From: Actinomadura hibisca NBRC 15177
GTDB taxonomy: Bacteria > Actinomycetota > Actinomycetes > Streptosporangiales > Streptosporangiaceae
NCBI RefSeq assembly: GCF_001552635.1
Contig: NZ_BCRO01000044.1
Coordinates: forward strand, 1 to 64,000
Direction: 5' to 3'
Length of the DNA stretch: 64,000 nucleotides
Shown: positions 9,087-17,298 of the stretch, one piece after another
Layout: the number at the start of each line of letters is the position of its first letter
Numbering within the stretch: the stretch's first letter is position 1
Made by a program: the position numbers and the translations under genes
The notes under the pieces: model-generated
What the model was told of the DNA's origin: nothing
Database searches by the model: none
The model's input: the letters and a program-made list of their open reading frames with translations, nothing else

Positions 9087-9170
9087 CGCCGTCTTGGACG
9101 TCGCGCCATGACGGCCGCGCGCGGGCGGGCGGTGCACTGAGGGGGACCCCACCGCTGGAGGAGGACCCCC

Positions 9171-10592
9171 ATGCCCACCGGCACCGAACCCCGCCCCGCC
9201 GACCCCCATCCCGTCGACGCCCGGCCGCCCGCGCGCAAGCTGGCCGCCTTCGGGCTCCAGCACGTGCTGGCCATGTACGCCGGGGCCGTCGCCGTCCCGC
9301 TGATCGTCGGCGGCGCGCTCAAGCTGCCGCCGCACGATCTGGCCTACCTCATCAACGCCGACCTGCTGATCTGCGGCGTCGCCACGCTGATCCAGTGCGT
9401 GGGGGTGCGGTGGTTCGGCGCGAAGCTGCCGCTGATGCAGGGCGTGTCGTTCGCCGCCGTCGCCCCCATGATCGCGATCGGCACGGCCGGGGGCGGGCTG
9501 CCCGCCATCTACGGCGCGGTGATCGCCGCCGGGCTGCTGATGGCGGTGGCCGCGCCGCTGTTCGGCCGGCTGGTGCGGCTGTTCCCGCCGCTGGTCACCG
9601 GCACCCTGCTGCTGATCATTGGGATCTCGCTGCTGCCGGTGGCGGTCAAGTGGGCCGCCGGGGGCGCGGGCACGCCCGGCTTCGGCACGCCGAAGAACGT
9701 GCTGACGGCGCTGGGCGTGCTGGTGTTCGTGCTGGCGGCGCAACGTTTCCTGCCCGGCTTCCTGGGCCGGATCGGGGTGCTGCTGGGCATCGTGGCGGGG
9801 ACGCTGGTCGCGATCCCGCTGGGCATGACCGACTTCGGCGGCGTCACCGAGGCCGACCCGGTCGGGGTCAGCACGCCGTTCCACTTCGGCGCGCCGGTCT
9901 TCGAGGCCGGGGCCGTGGTGTCGATGCTGGTCGTGATGCTGGTGGCGATGACCGAGACGACCGGCTCGATTCTGGCGCTGGGCGAGCTGACCGGCCGCGA
10001 GGTGGACCGCCGCACGCTGGTGGACGGCCTGCGCGCCGACGCGGCGTCCACGGCGCTCGGCGGGCTGTTCAACACCTTCCCCTACACCGCCTACGCGCAG
10101 AACATCGGCCTGGTCGGGATCACCGGCGTGAAGAGCCGCTGGGTGGTGGCGTTCGCGGGCGGGGTGCTGGTGGTGCTGGGCCTGTTCCCGCCGGTGGGCG
10201 CGCTGGTGGCGGCGATCCCGGCGCCGGTGCTGGGCGGGGCCGGGCTGGTCATGTTCGGGACGGTGGCGGCGGCCGGGGTGCGGACGCTGAGCCAGGTGCG
10301 GTTCGAGGACAACCACAACCTGGTCGTGGTGGCGGCGTCGCTGGGCGTGGGCCTGATCCCGGTGGCGGTGCCGGAGTTCTACGACCGGTTCCCGGGCTGG
10401 ACGGACGTGGTGCTGCACTCGGGGATCAGCGCGGGCTGCGTGACGGCGATCGCGCTGAACCTGCTGTTCAACCACACCCGCCGCCCCGAGGCCGGGGCTG
10501 AGGCCGGGCCCGAGGCCAAGGTCGCGCCTGAGGCCGCGCCGACGTCCGCGCCCACACCGGCGTCCGCGCCCGCCGAAGCCGCCCCGGCCTAG
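9171..10592 (+). CDS. NCS2 nucleobase:cation symporter (xanthine/uracil permease family)
   Basis: This 473-residue integral membrane protein has the NCS2 (SLC23) fold with about 14 hydrophobic segments. Recognisable landmarks are the first helix QHVLAMYAGAVAVPL, the helix-3 stretch GAKLPLMQGVSFAAVAP, and the signature region ETTGSILALGELTGREV that contributes to substrate binding. Members import xanthine, uric acid, uracil or related bases with H+ or Na+. The ATG follows a strong GGAGGAGG site (about 9158-9165). A low-complexity Ala/Glu/Pro tail (last 35 residues) is probably a cytosolic extension. Divergence from a PucR regulator favours a purine such as xanthine or urate over uracil. The end overlaps the convergent ATL gene by 4 nt. 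Confidence 0.92.
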   Translation: MPTGTEPRPADPHPVDARPPARKLAAFGLQHVLAMYAGAVAVPLIVGGALKLPPHDLAYLINADLLICGVATLIQCVGVRWFGAKLPLMQGVSFAAVAPMIAIGTAGGGLPAIYGAVIAAGLLMAVAAPLFGRLVRLFPPLVTGTLLLIIGISLLPVAVKWAAGGAGTPGFGTPKNVLTALGVLVFVLAAQRFLPGFLGRIGVLLGIVAGTLVAIPLGMTDFGGVTEADPVGVSTPFHFGAPVFEAGAVVSMLVVMLVAMTETTGSILALGELTGREVDRRTLVDGLRADAASTALGGLFNTFPYTAYAQNIGLVGITGVKSRWVVAFAGGVLVVLGLFPPVGALVAAIPAPVLGGAGLVMFGTVAAAGVRTLSQVRFEDNHNLVVVAASLGVGLIPVAVPEFYDRFPGWTDVVLHSGISAGCVTAIALNLLFNHTRRPEAGAEAGPEAKVAPEAAPTSAPTPASAPAEAAPA

Positions 10593-10894
10593 CGGCCGTC
10601 CCAGCGCGCGCGGCCCATGTCCACGCGGCGGCCGTCCGGGCGCAGCGGCGTGCCCTCGACGCGGTACTCCTCAAGGGCGCGGATCTCGTGCCCGGACGGC
10701 GGGCTGCCGTCCGCGCGCAACACCCGCCACCAGGGGACGCCGCCGCCGAAGTGCGACATGACGCGGCCGACCTGGCGCGGCCCGCCCTCCCCGATCAGCT
10801 CGGCGACGTCGCCGTAGGACAGGACGCGGCCGGGCGGGATGCGCTCGACCGCGTCCAGAACGGCTTCGGCGTACTCGTCAGGATCTGCCCGCAT
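10589..10894 (-). CDS. Alkyltransferase-like (ATL) DNA repair protein
   Basis: This 101-residue protein matches the DNA-binding domain of O6-alkylguanine-DNA alkyltransferase (PGRVLSYGDVAELIG, then RQVGRVM). The alkyl-accepting cysteine of the PCHRV motif is absent: the sequence reads PWWRV (residues 54-58), with Trp at the cysteine position. This defines ATL proteins, which bind O6-alkylguanine and hand lesions to nucleotide excision repair. The first 17 nt overlap the end of the upstream pseudoprotease gene, so it may be translated from the protease-array transcript. An ATL-type gene near adnAB also exists in mycobacteria (Rv3204). Confidence 0.92.
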   Translation of the reverse strand: MRADPDEYAEAVLDAVERIPPGRVLSYGDVAELIGEGGPRQVGRVMSHFGGGVPWWRVLRADGSPPSGHEIRALEEYRVEGTPLRPDGRRVDMGRARWDGR

Positions 10895-12014
10895 CCGACG
10901 ATTCTGCCGGACGCCGCCGCACCGCGAGGAAGATCGCGGCCCCGAGGGCGACCAGACCGGCGACCCCGAGCGCGCCGAAGCCGATCAGCCAGGGGACGTT
11001 GTAGGGCACGGCCCGGATCGTCTCCGGGCCGCCGCCGAAGTGCGCGGAGTCGGCCACCGGGCCCTTGGGGATCGCAGCGGGGCCCGGTGTGAGCTTGGCG
11101 GCCTCCTTGAGGGCTCCCGCCGGGTTGACGTAGCCGTAGCCGATGTCGGTGTCGTATCGGCCCGCTCCGCTGGGGTGGCGGGCTGAACGGCTGATGACCT
11201 CGTTGACCTGGCCGGGGGGCAGTTTCGGGTACTTGGCCTTGACCAGCGTGACGGCGGCGGCCACCCAGGACACGGCGGGAGCGTCGCCCCAGTAGGCCCA
11301 CTCCCGGCCGTCGGCTCCGATGCTGGGGGTCCTGATGCCGGGCGCGGAGACCAGCACCGTGCTGCTGGCCTTCGTGTACTTCTTGTCGCGGCGGCCGAAC
11401 GCGTCGGTCGCGCCCACGCCGATCACGCCGGTCTGGGCGACCGGGTACCGGAGATCGGTCGGTGCCTGGAGCCCCGCCGCGGCGACCACGACGGCGTTCT
11501 TGCCGTGGGCGTGGGCGACCGAGCCGAGCAACTGGTCGTCCTTGCCGGCCCACGCGGACGTCACGATGACGTCGGCCCCGTGGTCGGCGGCGTAGCGGAT
11601 GCCCCGGGCGATCAGGGCATTCCAGTCGTGGTTCTTCTCCAGCCAGCGTTTGCCGCCCGGATCCTCCTTGTCTGCGTGCACCCGCACGGGCAGCACACGG
11701 GCCTGCGGAGCCAGCGCGCCCTCCCCGGCGATCATCGCGGCCGCGAGGGTGCCCATCTTCCGGTACGGGCGGGGCGTGCGGACCAGATCGTGCTCCTTGT
11801 CCAGCCTCCCCTTGAGCGACGGGATCTCCGCGACGCCGTCGGCCAGTACGGCGACCTTGACGGAACGGCCCTGCGCGGACTTCTCCGCCGTATCGAAGTC
11901 GTCCAGCATCTGCTTGATCCAGTTGCCGTCGGCGCGGGCGGTCCCGCTCAGCGGCGGGGCCAGGGCGATCGTCAGTGCGGCGGCCAGCAGGCCCGCCGTG
12001 CGGCGTGTCAGCAC
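10878..12014 (-). CDS. Catalytically dead mycosin-type S8 pseudoprotease
   Basis: This 378-residue protein has the architecture of the two proteases upstream: signal peptide (about 1-28, ending TARA), subtilisin-like domain (about 50-300), C-terminal membrane helix (about 340-365) and short basic tail. Every active-site position has changed. The Asp site VAVLDSG reads VAVLADG (Ala58), the His site HGT reads MGT (Met87), the oxyanion Asn in AAGN is Leu182, and the Ser site GTS reads GDA (Ala245). The fold-defining residues around them are kept and the frame is open, so it looks like a maintained pseudoenzyme and not a decaying gene. The GTG start overlaps the upstream partner gene by the 7-nt GTGCTGA. 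It is the third protease of the array. Confidence 0.87.
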   Translation of the reverse strand: MLTRRTAGLLAAALTIALAPPLSGTARADGNWIKQMLDDFDTAEKSAQGRSVKVAVLADGVAEIPSLKGRLDKEHDLVRTPRPYRKMGTLAAAMIAGEGALAPQARVLPVRVHADKEDPGGKRWLEKNHDWNALIARGIRYAADHGADVIVTSAWAGKDDQLLGSVAHAHGKNAVVVAAAGLQAPTDLRYPVAQTGVIGVGATDAFGRRDKKYTKASSTVLVSAPGIRTPSIGADGREWAYWGDAPAVSWVAAAVTLVKAKYPKLPPGQVNEVISRSARHPSGAGRYDTDIGYGYVNPAGALKEAAKLTPGPAAIPKGPVADSAHFGGGPETIRAVPYNVPWLIGFGALGVAGLVALGAAIFLAVRRRPAESSDAGRS

Positions 12015-12811
12015 TGCACCCTCTTCCGCTCGCACGGCTCGGTCCGGTCGCTCAGCCGGTCCAGGATCCGGCTCTGCATGAATCGGGCGAAGCTAAAGTC
12101 CTCTATCAACACCTTGCGGTCGGGTTTCCCGCGATCGAGCGTCCAACCGCTGGTCCGGAACATCAGGTAGGGCGCTTGCGGGACGTCCATCCAGAAGTCC
12201 TGCCGCAGGGCGTCGGTGAAGTCCTTCGCGGCCGTGCCGGGGAACGCGACCGCGCGCAGGCCGACGCTCTCTTTGAGCGCGCTGCCGAAGGCGGTGTTGA
12301 CGGCGGCCTCCGCGCGGCCCGCCTGCCGTACGTCGCCCATCACCGCGACGCCGATCGTGGTGGCCAGCGTGCCGGTGGAGTCGATGTAGGTGGCGCGCAG
12401 CACGGTCTGGCAGCCATTCTTCGTGAGCACGTCCGCGAGCTTGGGGTCGAACGCCTGCGCGCAGGCCGCCTCCGGGGCGATCCCCGCACGCTGCACGAAC
12501 CCTCTGCTGGCCTTGTTCTCTGGAGTCTGCCCGAACAGCCCTGACATGTTGCGCGGCGGGATGTCCTCCTTGACCCGCGCGGGGAAGATCTCCCCGGCGG
12601 GCAGGGTAGCCCAGCGCGTGGCGATCTCCTTCTCCCCCGCCGTCTCGATCTGCTTGGCGGTGGGCGCGCGCAGCACGCTCCAGCCGATGGCCCCGGCCGC
12701 GCCGAGCACGGCGGCCAGGCCCAGGGTCGTCAGGACCGCGATCGCCGCGCGCGGGCGACGTCGGGGCGGCGCCGGAGCCTCGGGCGCCTCGGCGGTGGTG
12801 GTTTCGGGCAT
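12008..12811 (-). CDS. S8-protease-associated single-pass membrane protein, copy 1
   Basis: This protein of about 267 residues has a Pro/Arg-rich cytosolic N-terminus, one membrane helix (AIAVLTTLGLAAVLGAAGAIG, about 28-45) and an extracellular domain. It shares with the two other copies the segments ATRWATLPAGEIFP, a cysteine before FDPKL, GCQTVLRATYIDS, IGVAVMGD, LRAVAFPGTAAKDF and a terminal C-x6-C (CERKRVQC). The four conserved cysteines suggest two extracytoplasmic disulfides. I do not recognise a named family. The ATG at 12811 was chosen; a TTG at 12823 would add four residues. The last cysteine codon and stop form the GTGCTGA overlap with the pseudoprotease gene. This is the most divergent copy, which fits its pairing with the dead protease. 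Confidence 0.78.
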   Translation of the reverse strand: MPETTTAEAPEAPAPPRRRPRAAIAVLTTLGLAAVLGAAGAIGWSVLRAPTAKQIETAGEKEIATRWATLPAGEIFPARVKEDIPPRNMSGLFGQTPENKASRGFVQRAGIAPEAACAQAFDPKLADVLTKNGCQTVLRATYIDSTGTLATTIGVAVMGDVRQAGRAEAAVNTAFGSALKESVGLRAVAFPGTAAKDFTDALRQDFWMDVPQAPYLMFRTSGWTLDRGKPDRKVLIEDFSFARFMQSRILDRLSDRTEPCERKRVQC

Positions 12812-12851
12812 CCGCCGATCCAACTGACACCGCGTCTCATTATGGCGACGA

Positions 12852-14048
12852 TCATGCTTCGGAACGGGGACGGCGCACCGCCGCCGTCACCGCGATCACC
12901 AGGCCGATCAGCGCCAGCGCGCACACCGCCACCGACGCCACGATCACCGTCCCGTCGCGGCGCACCACCCGGATCGGCTCCGCCTCGCCCGCGCCGAACC
13001 GCTGCTCGGCCGCCGCCCCGAAGCCCGCCGGGCGCACGCCCGCCAGCCGTTCCGCCTCGGTCAGCGCCGCCAGCGCGTCCACCCGGCCGAAGCCCACGCC
13101 CAGGTCGTAGCCGCCTTGCGGGCGGTTCTGCGTGCTGGCCACGATCGCCTGGGTGACCAGCGCGGGAGCCAGTTTCGGGTGCCGGGACCGGATCAGCGCC
13201 GCCACCCCGGACACGAACGCGGTGGCGGGGCTGGTGCCGTCGCCGATCCAGTACTGCGTGCCGGGGCCCGCGCCGATGATCTGCACGCCGGGGGCCGACA
13301 CCACCACCGCCGAGTTGCGGTTGGAGAAGCCCGCGTGGCGGCCCGCCGAGTCCACCGCCGCCACCGAGATCACGCCGGGGAACGAGGCCGGGTAGGTGAA
13401 CTCGGCGTGCCCGCCGCGCCGCGCGGTGCGGTCGGCCCCGCCGTTGCCCGCAGCGGCCACCACCACAACGCCGCGCCGGACCGCGTAGGCGACCGCCTCG
13501 CGTTCGGCGCGCGTCGGGTAGGAGCGGCCGAGCGACAGGTTGACGACGTCCACGCCCTGGTCCACCGCGTAGCGGATGCCGGAGGCGATGGTGCCCTCGT
13601 AGCGCGGGTTGCCGGTGAACGAGGCGAAGCCCGGTTCGTCGCGTTCCAGGATCACGCGCAGGGCCAGCAGTCGCGCCTCGGGTGCCACGCCCATCATGCC
13701 GTCCGCGCCGCCGGGGCCGTGGCCGTGCCCGGCGATGATGGAGGCCATGTTGGTGCCGTGCAGCCGCTTGGGCTCGACGCCGGGCGGGATCGCGCCGCGC
13801 GTGTAGTCGGGGCCGACGGTCACCGATCCGGCCAGGTCGGCCTGGTCGGGGTCCACGCCCGAGTCCAGCACCGCCACGGTCACGCCCCGGCCGCGCGACA
13901 ACGACCACGCGCGCGGCACGTTCAGCGATTCCAGGATCGGCGTCATCGCGTCCCGGACCTGGTCGGCGCGGGCGGGCGGCGCGGACGGGAGGACGAACGC
14001 GACGGCCGCCGCGAGCGCCGCGCCCCTGGTCAGGGCGCGTCTCAGCAC
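12852..14048 (-). CDS. Mycosin-type membrane-anchored S8 serine protease, copy 2
   Basis: This 398-residue subtilisin-family protease has a signal peptide (about 1-28, ending PARA), catalytic Asp62 in VAVLDSGVDP, His97 in LHGTNMASIIAG, oxyanion Asn202 in AAAGNGG and Ser273 in GDGTSPATAFVSG. A membrane helix follows near the C-terminus (VIVASVAVCALALIGLVIAV) with a short basic tail. This is the layout of mycosins, the proteases of type VII secretion systems, but no ESX genes occur in the window. The protease should face the cell wall. The GTG start overlaps the partner gene by GTGCTGA; another GTG lies 6 nt upstream. It is the second of three paralogues, and the closest in layout to copy 3. 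Confidence 0.92.
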   Translation of the reverse strand: MLRRALTRGAALAAAVAFVLPSAPPARADQVRDAMTPILESLNVPRAWSLSRGRGVTVAVLDSGVDPDQADLAGSVTVGPDYTRGAIPPGVEPKRLHGTNMASIIAGHGHGPGGADGMMGVAPEARLLALRVILERDEPGFASFTGNPRYEGTIASGIRYAVDQGVDVVNLSLGRSYPTRAEREAVAYAVRRGVVVVAAAGNGGADRTARRGGHAEFTYPASFPGVISVAAVDSAGRHAGFSNRNSAVVVSAPGVQIIGAGPGTQYWIGDGTSPATAFVSGVAALIRSRHPKLAPALVTQAIVASTQNRPQGGYDLGVGFGRVDALAALTEAERLAGVRPAGFGAAAEQRFGAGEAEPIRVVRRDGTVIVASVAVCALALIGLVIAVTAAVRRPRSEA

Positions 14049-14806
14049 GTCCACTCCGCCGTCCCGCACTCCACTTGGCCGGGCGCGGCCAGCGGTTTCA
14101 GGATGGCGTCGGCGAGCTGCGGGCCGAGCGCGGCCAGGTCGTTCTGCTGCTGGCGCGCCCCGATCGTGGGACGCCCGTCCGCGTAGCCCACGGTCGCGGC
14201 GACCAGGTACGGGCCGCGCCGCCGGACGGCCGCCGCCTGCCGTGCGGTGTCGCCGAACCGTGCGGCGGGTGACGCCTCGAACGGCAGCGCGCGCAACCCC
14301 GGCCGGGGCGCGGGCACCGGGAACCACGGGACGGCCTCGCGTGCGGCCCGCTCGTCGGGGAACACCACCACCCCGACCGTCACCGCCAGCCCCTGCAACT
14401 GGTCCAGGTACGTCGCGCGCAGCACCGCCATGCAGCCCCGGCTCGTCAGCGACCCGCTGAGCTGCGGGTCCACGGCCGTGTCGCAGCGCGTGCCGGAGTC
14501 GATGCCGATCCGGGTCGCCTGCTCGGCCGATCCCATGTCCAACGTGTAGGGCAGCGTCGCGGGAAACAGCCGCCCGGCGGGCCAGGTCCGGTAGCGCGCG
14601 GCGACCTCGGCGGACTGCGCGTCGGCGCGCTCGGCGGCGGTCGGGTCGCGGGTCAGCTCGCCGCCCAGCCGCAGCGCGGCCGCGCCCAGCACCGCCAGGC
14701 AGCCGAGCGCCGCGACCGCGGCGACGACCGTGCGGGACCGCGCCGGGCCGGGCTCGGGCGGCCCGTCCGGGTCGAGGTCCGGGGCTGAGAGCTCGGCGCG
14801 CGACAC
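14042..14806 (-). CDS. S8-protease-associated single-pass membrane protein, copy 2
   Basis: This protein of about 254 residues has an acidic N-terminus, one membrane helix (VVAAVAALGCLAVLGAAAL), then an extracellular domain opening with LTRDPTAAE. Conserved blocks are WPAGRLFP, a cysteine before AVDPQL, GCMAVLRATYLDQLQG, VTVGVVVFPDE, LRALPFEASPAARFGD and the C-terminal CGTAEWTC. Four cysteines are shared by all three copies. The GTG start at 14806 lacks a clear ribosome-binding site, but lies 26 nt after the upstream protease gene, so re-initiation is plausible. No known family is recognised. Its invariant pairing with an S8 protease suggests a partner, substrate or inhibitor of that protease. 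Confidence 0.8.
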   Translation of the reverse strand: MSRAELSAPDLDPDGPPEPGPARSRTVVAAVAALGCLAVLGAAALRLGGELTRDPTAAERADAQSAEVAARYRTWPAGRLFPATLPYTLDMGSAEQATRIGIDSGTRCDTAVDPQLSGSLTSRGCMAVLRATYLDQLQGLAVTVGVVVFPDERAAREAVPWFPVPAPRPGLRALPFEASPAARFGDTARQAAAVRRRGPYLVAATVGYADGRPTIGARQQQNDLAALGPQLADAILKPLAAPGQVECGTAEWTC

Positions 14807-14832
14807 GGAGCGGAGCGTAGCCGACCCGGGGG

Positions 14833-16056
14833 TCACCTGGGGGCCTGGGACGCCCGTGGAGCGCGGCGCGCCAGCATGATCACGATCACCAGGGCGGCAA
14901 CGGCGCCGAGCGCCCCGCCGCCGACCACGGCCGCGATCACCGGGCGCACCCAGAACGGCCGCTCGATCACCGGGACCGGGCCCGGCGCCGGGTCGGCGAA
15001 CCGCTGCCCGGCCGCCTTGCCCTCCGCCCCGCCCGGACGCGGCGCGGTGAGCGCCGCGGCGGCGGCCAGTGCGCGGGCCGCGCTGACCTCGCCGAACCCG
15101 ACGCCCGAGTCGTAGCCGCCGGTCGATCCGTAGCGGGACGCATTGATCAGCGCCTGCGCGACCAGCGGCGGCGGCAGCCTGCGGTACTTGGCCCGGATCA
15201 GCGCCGCGATGCCCGACACCAGGGCGCTGGAGTCGCTGGTGCCGGAGCTGATGACGTAGCGGCCCGGTTGGGCGGCCGGGATGCCGTCGCCGGGCGCGGC
15301 CACCAGCACCGAGTAGTTGCGGTTGGAGAACGCGGCGCGGCCGTGGCCGGGCTTGGTCGCCGCGACCGCGATCACGCCGGGGTAGGAGGCGGGGTAGGAG
15401 TAGGGCGCGAAGCCGTCCTCGTCCAGGCGGCGCTTGCGGTCGCCGTCGTTGCCCGCCGCCGACACCACCACCACGCCCTTGCCGATGGCGTAGCCGATGG
15501 CGGCGCGCTCCTCGGCGTTCTCCTGGTACTTGCCGAGGGAGAGGTTGATGACGTCGGCGCCGTGGTCCACCGCGTAGCGGATGCCGCGCGCCACGGCGCT
15601 CTCGGCGCGTTCGGAGGCGCGGAACCGCAGGTAGCTGGCGTCCTCGGGTTCGGCGATCGCGCGGACGGCCAGCACGCGCGCCTGCGGGGCCAGCCCCACG
15701 ATGCCGTCGCGGCGGCCGGGCCCGTGGCCGCGCCCGGCGATCAGCGAGGCCATGGAGGTGCCGTGCAGCCGCCGGGGCGGGGACGAGCCGTCGATGTCGG
15801 CCAGCATGTTGGGGCCGGTGGTGACCGCCCCGGCCAGGTCGGGCTGGCGGGGGTCCACGCCGGTGTCCACGACGGCGACGGTCACGCCCGCGCCGCGCGT
15901 GATCTTCCAGGCGGCCTCGGCTTCCAGCAGGTCCAGCAGCGGTCGTTGCTTGTCGCGGACGATGTCGGCGTGCGCGGCGGGGGCCGAGATCGTGGCCGTC
16001 GCGAGGCCGGTGGCCAGCAGGGCGGCGGCGGCCCGTCGCAGGGTGCGCATCAGCAT
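14833..16056 (-). CDS. Mycosin-type membrane-anchored S8 serine protease, copy 3
   Basis: This 407-residue protease has a signal peptide (about 1-30, ending AAHA), catalytic Asp64 (VAVVDTGVDP), His98 (LHGTSMASLIAG), oxyanion Asn203 (SAAGNDGD) and Ser274 (SSGTSDSSALVSG). All are intact. The catalytic domain is followed by a linker rich in Pro and Gly, a membrane helix (VIAAVVGGGALGAVAALVIVIM) and a basic tail ending RASQAPR. It is expected outside the membrane, tethered by its C-terminus. The ATG at 16056 overlaps the partner stop by ATGCTGA, the same 7-nt overlap as in the other two cassettes. It is translated from the first cassette of the array. Confidence 0.92.
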   Translation of the reverse strand: MLMRTLRRAAAALLATGLATATISAPAAHADIVRDKQRPLLDLLEAEAAWKITRGAGVTVAVVDTGVDPRQPDLAGAVTTGPNMLADIDGSSPPRRLHGTSMASLIAGRGHGPGRRDGIVGLAPQARVLAVRAIAEPEDASYLRFRASERAESAVARGIRYAVDHGADVINLSLGKYQENAEERAAIGYAIGKGVVVVSAAGNDGDRKRRLDEDGFAPYSYPASYPGVIAVAATKPGHGRAAFSNRNYSVLVAAPGDGIPAAQPGRYVISSGTSDSSALVSGIAALIRAKYRRLPPPLVAQALINASRYGSTGGYDSGVGFGEVSAARALAAAAALTAPRPGGAEGKAAGQRFADPAPGPVPVIERPFWVRPVIAAVVGGGALGAVAALVIVIMLARRAPRASQAPR

Positions 16057-16988
16057 CGCCATTCGCGCTTGGCGCAGTCGGGCAGCGCGGCGGTGGACAG
16101 GGGCTGGGCAACGGCGCGGCCGAGCTGCGGGGCGAGCCGGAAGGGGTCGCCGGGACGGCTCTTGGGCACGGCGGTGGCGGGCCGCCCGTCGGATTGGCCG
16201 GAGACGGTCAGCACGACGTACGGGCCACCCCGGTCGGAGGTGCGGTCCTGCCGCGCCTGGTCGGTGAAGCGCGCGGCGGCCGTGCCGGGGAAGGCGGCGG
16301 CGCGCAGTGCGGGCGTCGCGCCCTTGGCCCGGTCGATCCCGGCCGAGCCGGGGAGTTCCTTCAGCGCCGCGTCGGCCTTCCACGCGTCGGGGAAGGCGAT
16401 CACGCCCACGGTGACCACGACGCCCTGGAGCTGGTCGGCGTAGGTGGCGCGCAGCACGGCGCGGCAGCCGTGGCGTTGCAGGACGTTCGCCAACTCGGCG
16501 TCCACGGCGGTGACGCAGCCGGTGTCGGTGGCGATGCCGACGCGTGCGGCGTACTCGCTGCGCGCGCCCGCGACCTCGTAGCCGAGCCGTTCGGGGAAGA
16601 TGCGCCCGGCGGGCCAGCTCTCCCAGCGGCGCGCGACCTCGGCGTCGGCGGCGCGCTGGAGCTCGGCGTTGGTGGGGTCGCGGTTCAACGTGGCCCAGGC
16701 CCCGGCCAGCCCCGCCGCGCTGAGCGCGAGATAGCAGCAGCCGATCGTGACCGCCACCAGCAGCCATTGCCGAGCGTGCAGGCCGAGGACGGTCGCCCGG
16801 GACGGCGGAAGGGGCGGCCTTCCGGCGGGCGGGTACCCCGGCGGCGGCCCGTACGCGGAACCGTGCGAAGGCCCAGGTGGAGGCCCGTACGGCGGCGCGG
16901 AAGGTGGTCCGGCGGGCGGCCCGAAAGAGGGGCCGGACGGCGGGACCGGGCGCTGGGAGGGGGGAGGCTGGAACGCCACAACCGTCAA
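16050..16988 (-). CDS. S8-protease-associated single-pass membrane protein, copy 3
   Basis: This is the first gene of the array. It has a long cytosolic Pro/Gly/Tyr-rich N-terminus (about 85 residues with repeated GPP/YGPPP), one membrane helix (WLLVAVTIGCCYLALSAAGLAG) and the shared extracellular domain: NRDPTNAE, WPAGRIFP, C before AVDAEL, GCRAVLRATYADQLQG, VTVGVIAFPD, LRAAAFPGTAAARFTD and terminal CAKREWRC. I chose the TTG at 16988 because AGGAAGG lies 8 nt upstream; an ATG at 17039 would add 17 residues but has no visible ribosome-binding site. The Pro-rich tail is absent from the other two copies. A terminator of the preceding DUF397 gene lies just upstream, so the array probably has its own promoter near 17000-17070. 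Confidence 0.78.
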   Translation of the reverse strand: MTVVAFQPPPSQRPVPPSGPSFGPPAGPPSAPPYGPPPGPSHGSAYGPPPGYPPAGRPPLPPSRATVLGLHARQWLLVAVTIGCCYLALSAAGLAGAWATLNRDPTNAELQRAADAEVARRWESWPAGRIFPERLGYEVAGARSEYAARVGIATDTGCVTAVDAELANVLQRHGCRAVLRATYADQLQGVVVTVGVIAFPDAWKADAALKELPGSAGIDRAKGATPALRAAAFPGTAAARFTDQARQDRTSDRGGPYVVLTVSGQSDGRPATAVPKSRPGDPFRLAPQLGRAVAQPLSTAALPDCAKREWRC

Positions 16989-17069
16989 GGTTACGGCCTT
17001 CCTGGGGGATCTGGGGGAACCGTCCGCTGTAGTGGCCATTTGGGGAGCAGGCCCGAGAGGAGCAAAGCA

Positions 17070-17097
17070 GAGCCCCGGTCCACGAGGGCCGGGGCTC
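17070..17097 (-). terminator. Intrinsic terminator after the DUF397 gene
   Basis: On the minus strand, GAGCCCCGG pairs with CCGGGGCTC around a 10-nt loop, followed by TGCTTTGCTC. It separates the DUF397/XRE unit from the protease array. Confidence 0.7.
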
Positions 17098-17115
17098 ACT
17101 TGCGCTGTCCAAAGG

Positions 17116-17298
17116 TCAGGCGCGCTTCACGGCCTCCACCAGGGCCGCCAGCGTCCCACGGTCAAGGGTGAGGTGCCCGGCGTCAGGAGCCTTGCTGTCT
17201 CGCACGCCAACGGACAGGCCAAGATCGGCAAGCTCGACGCAGTGTCCGCCGTCGTTGCCTGAAGCGCTGGCCTTACGCCACCTGATCACGTCTTCCAT
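17116..17298 (-). CDS. DUF397 small protein
   Basis: The 60 residues match DUF397: the WRKASASGNDGGHCVELA motif, VGVRDSK and a C-terminal LAALVEAVK helix. DUF397 proteins are actinobacterial and typically sit beside XRE/DUF5753 regulators, with which they form regulator-antagonist style pairs; some pairs influence development and antibiotic production in Streptomyces. Its ATG lies inside the end of the upstream regulator gene (13-nt overlap), so translation is coupled. It has no membrane segment. The cognate partner is almost certainly the adjacent XRE protein. Confidence 0.92.
   Translation of the reverse strand: MEDVIRWRKASASGNDGGHCVELADLGLSVGVRDSKAPDAGHLTLDRGTLAALVEAVKRA

Noticed and set aside
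10878..17039. ESX/type VII secretion locus because of the mycosin-type proteases
   Set aside because: No EccB, EccC, EccD, EccE, WXG100 or PE/PPE genes occur in the window.
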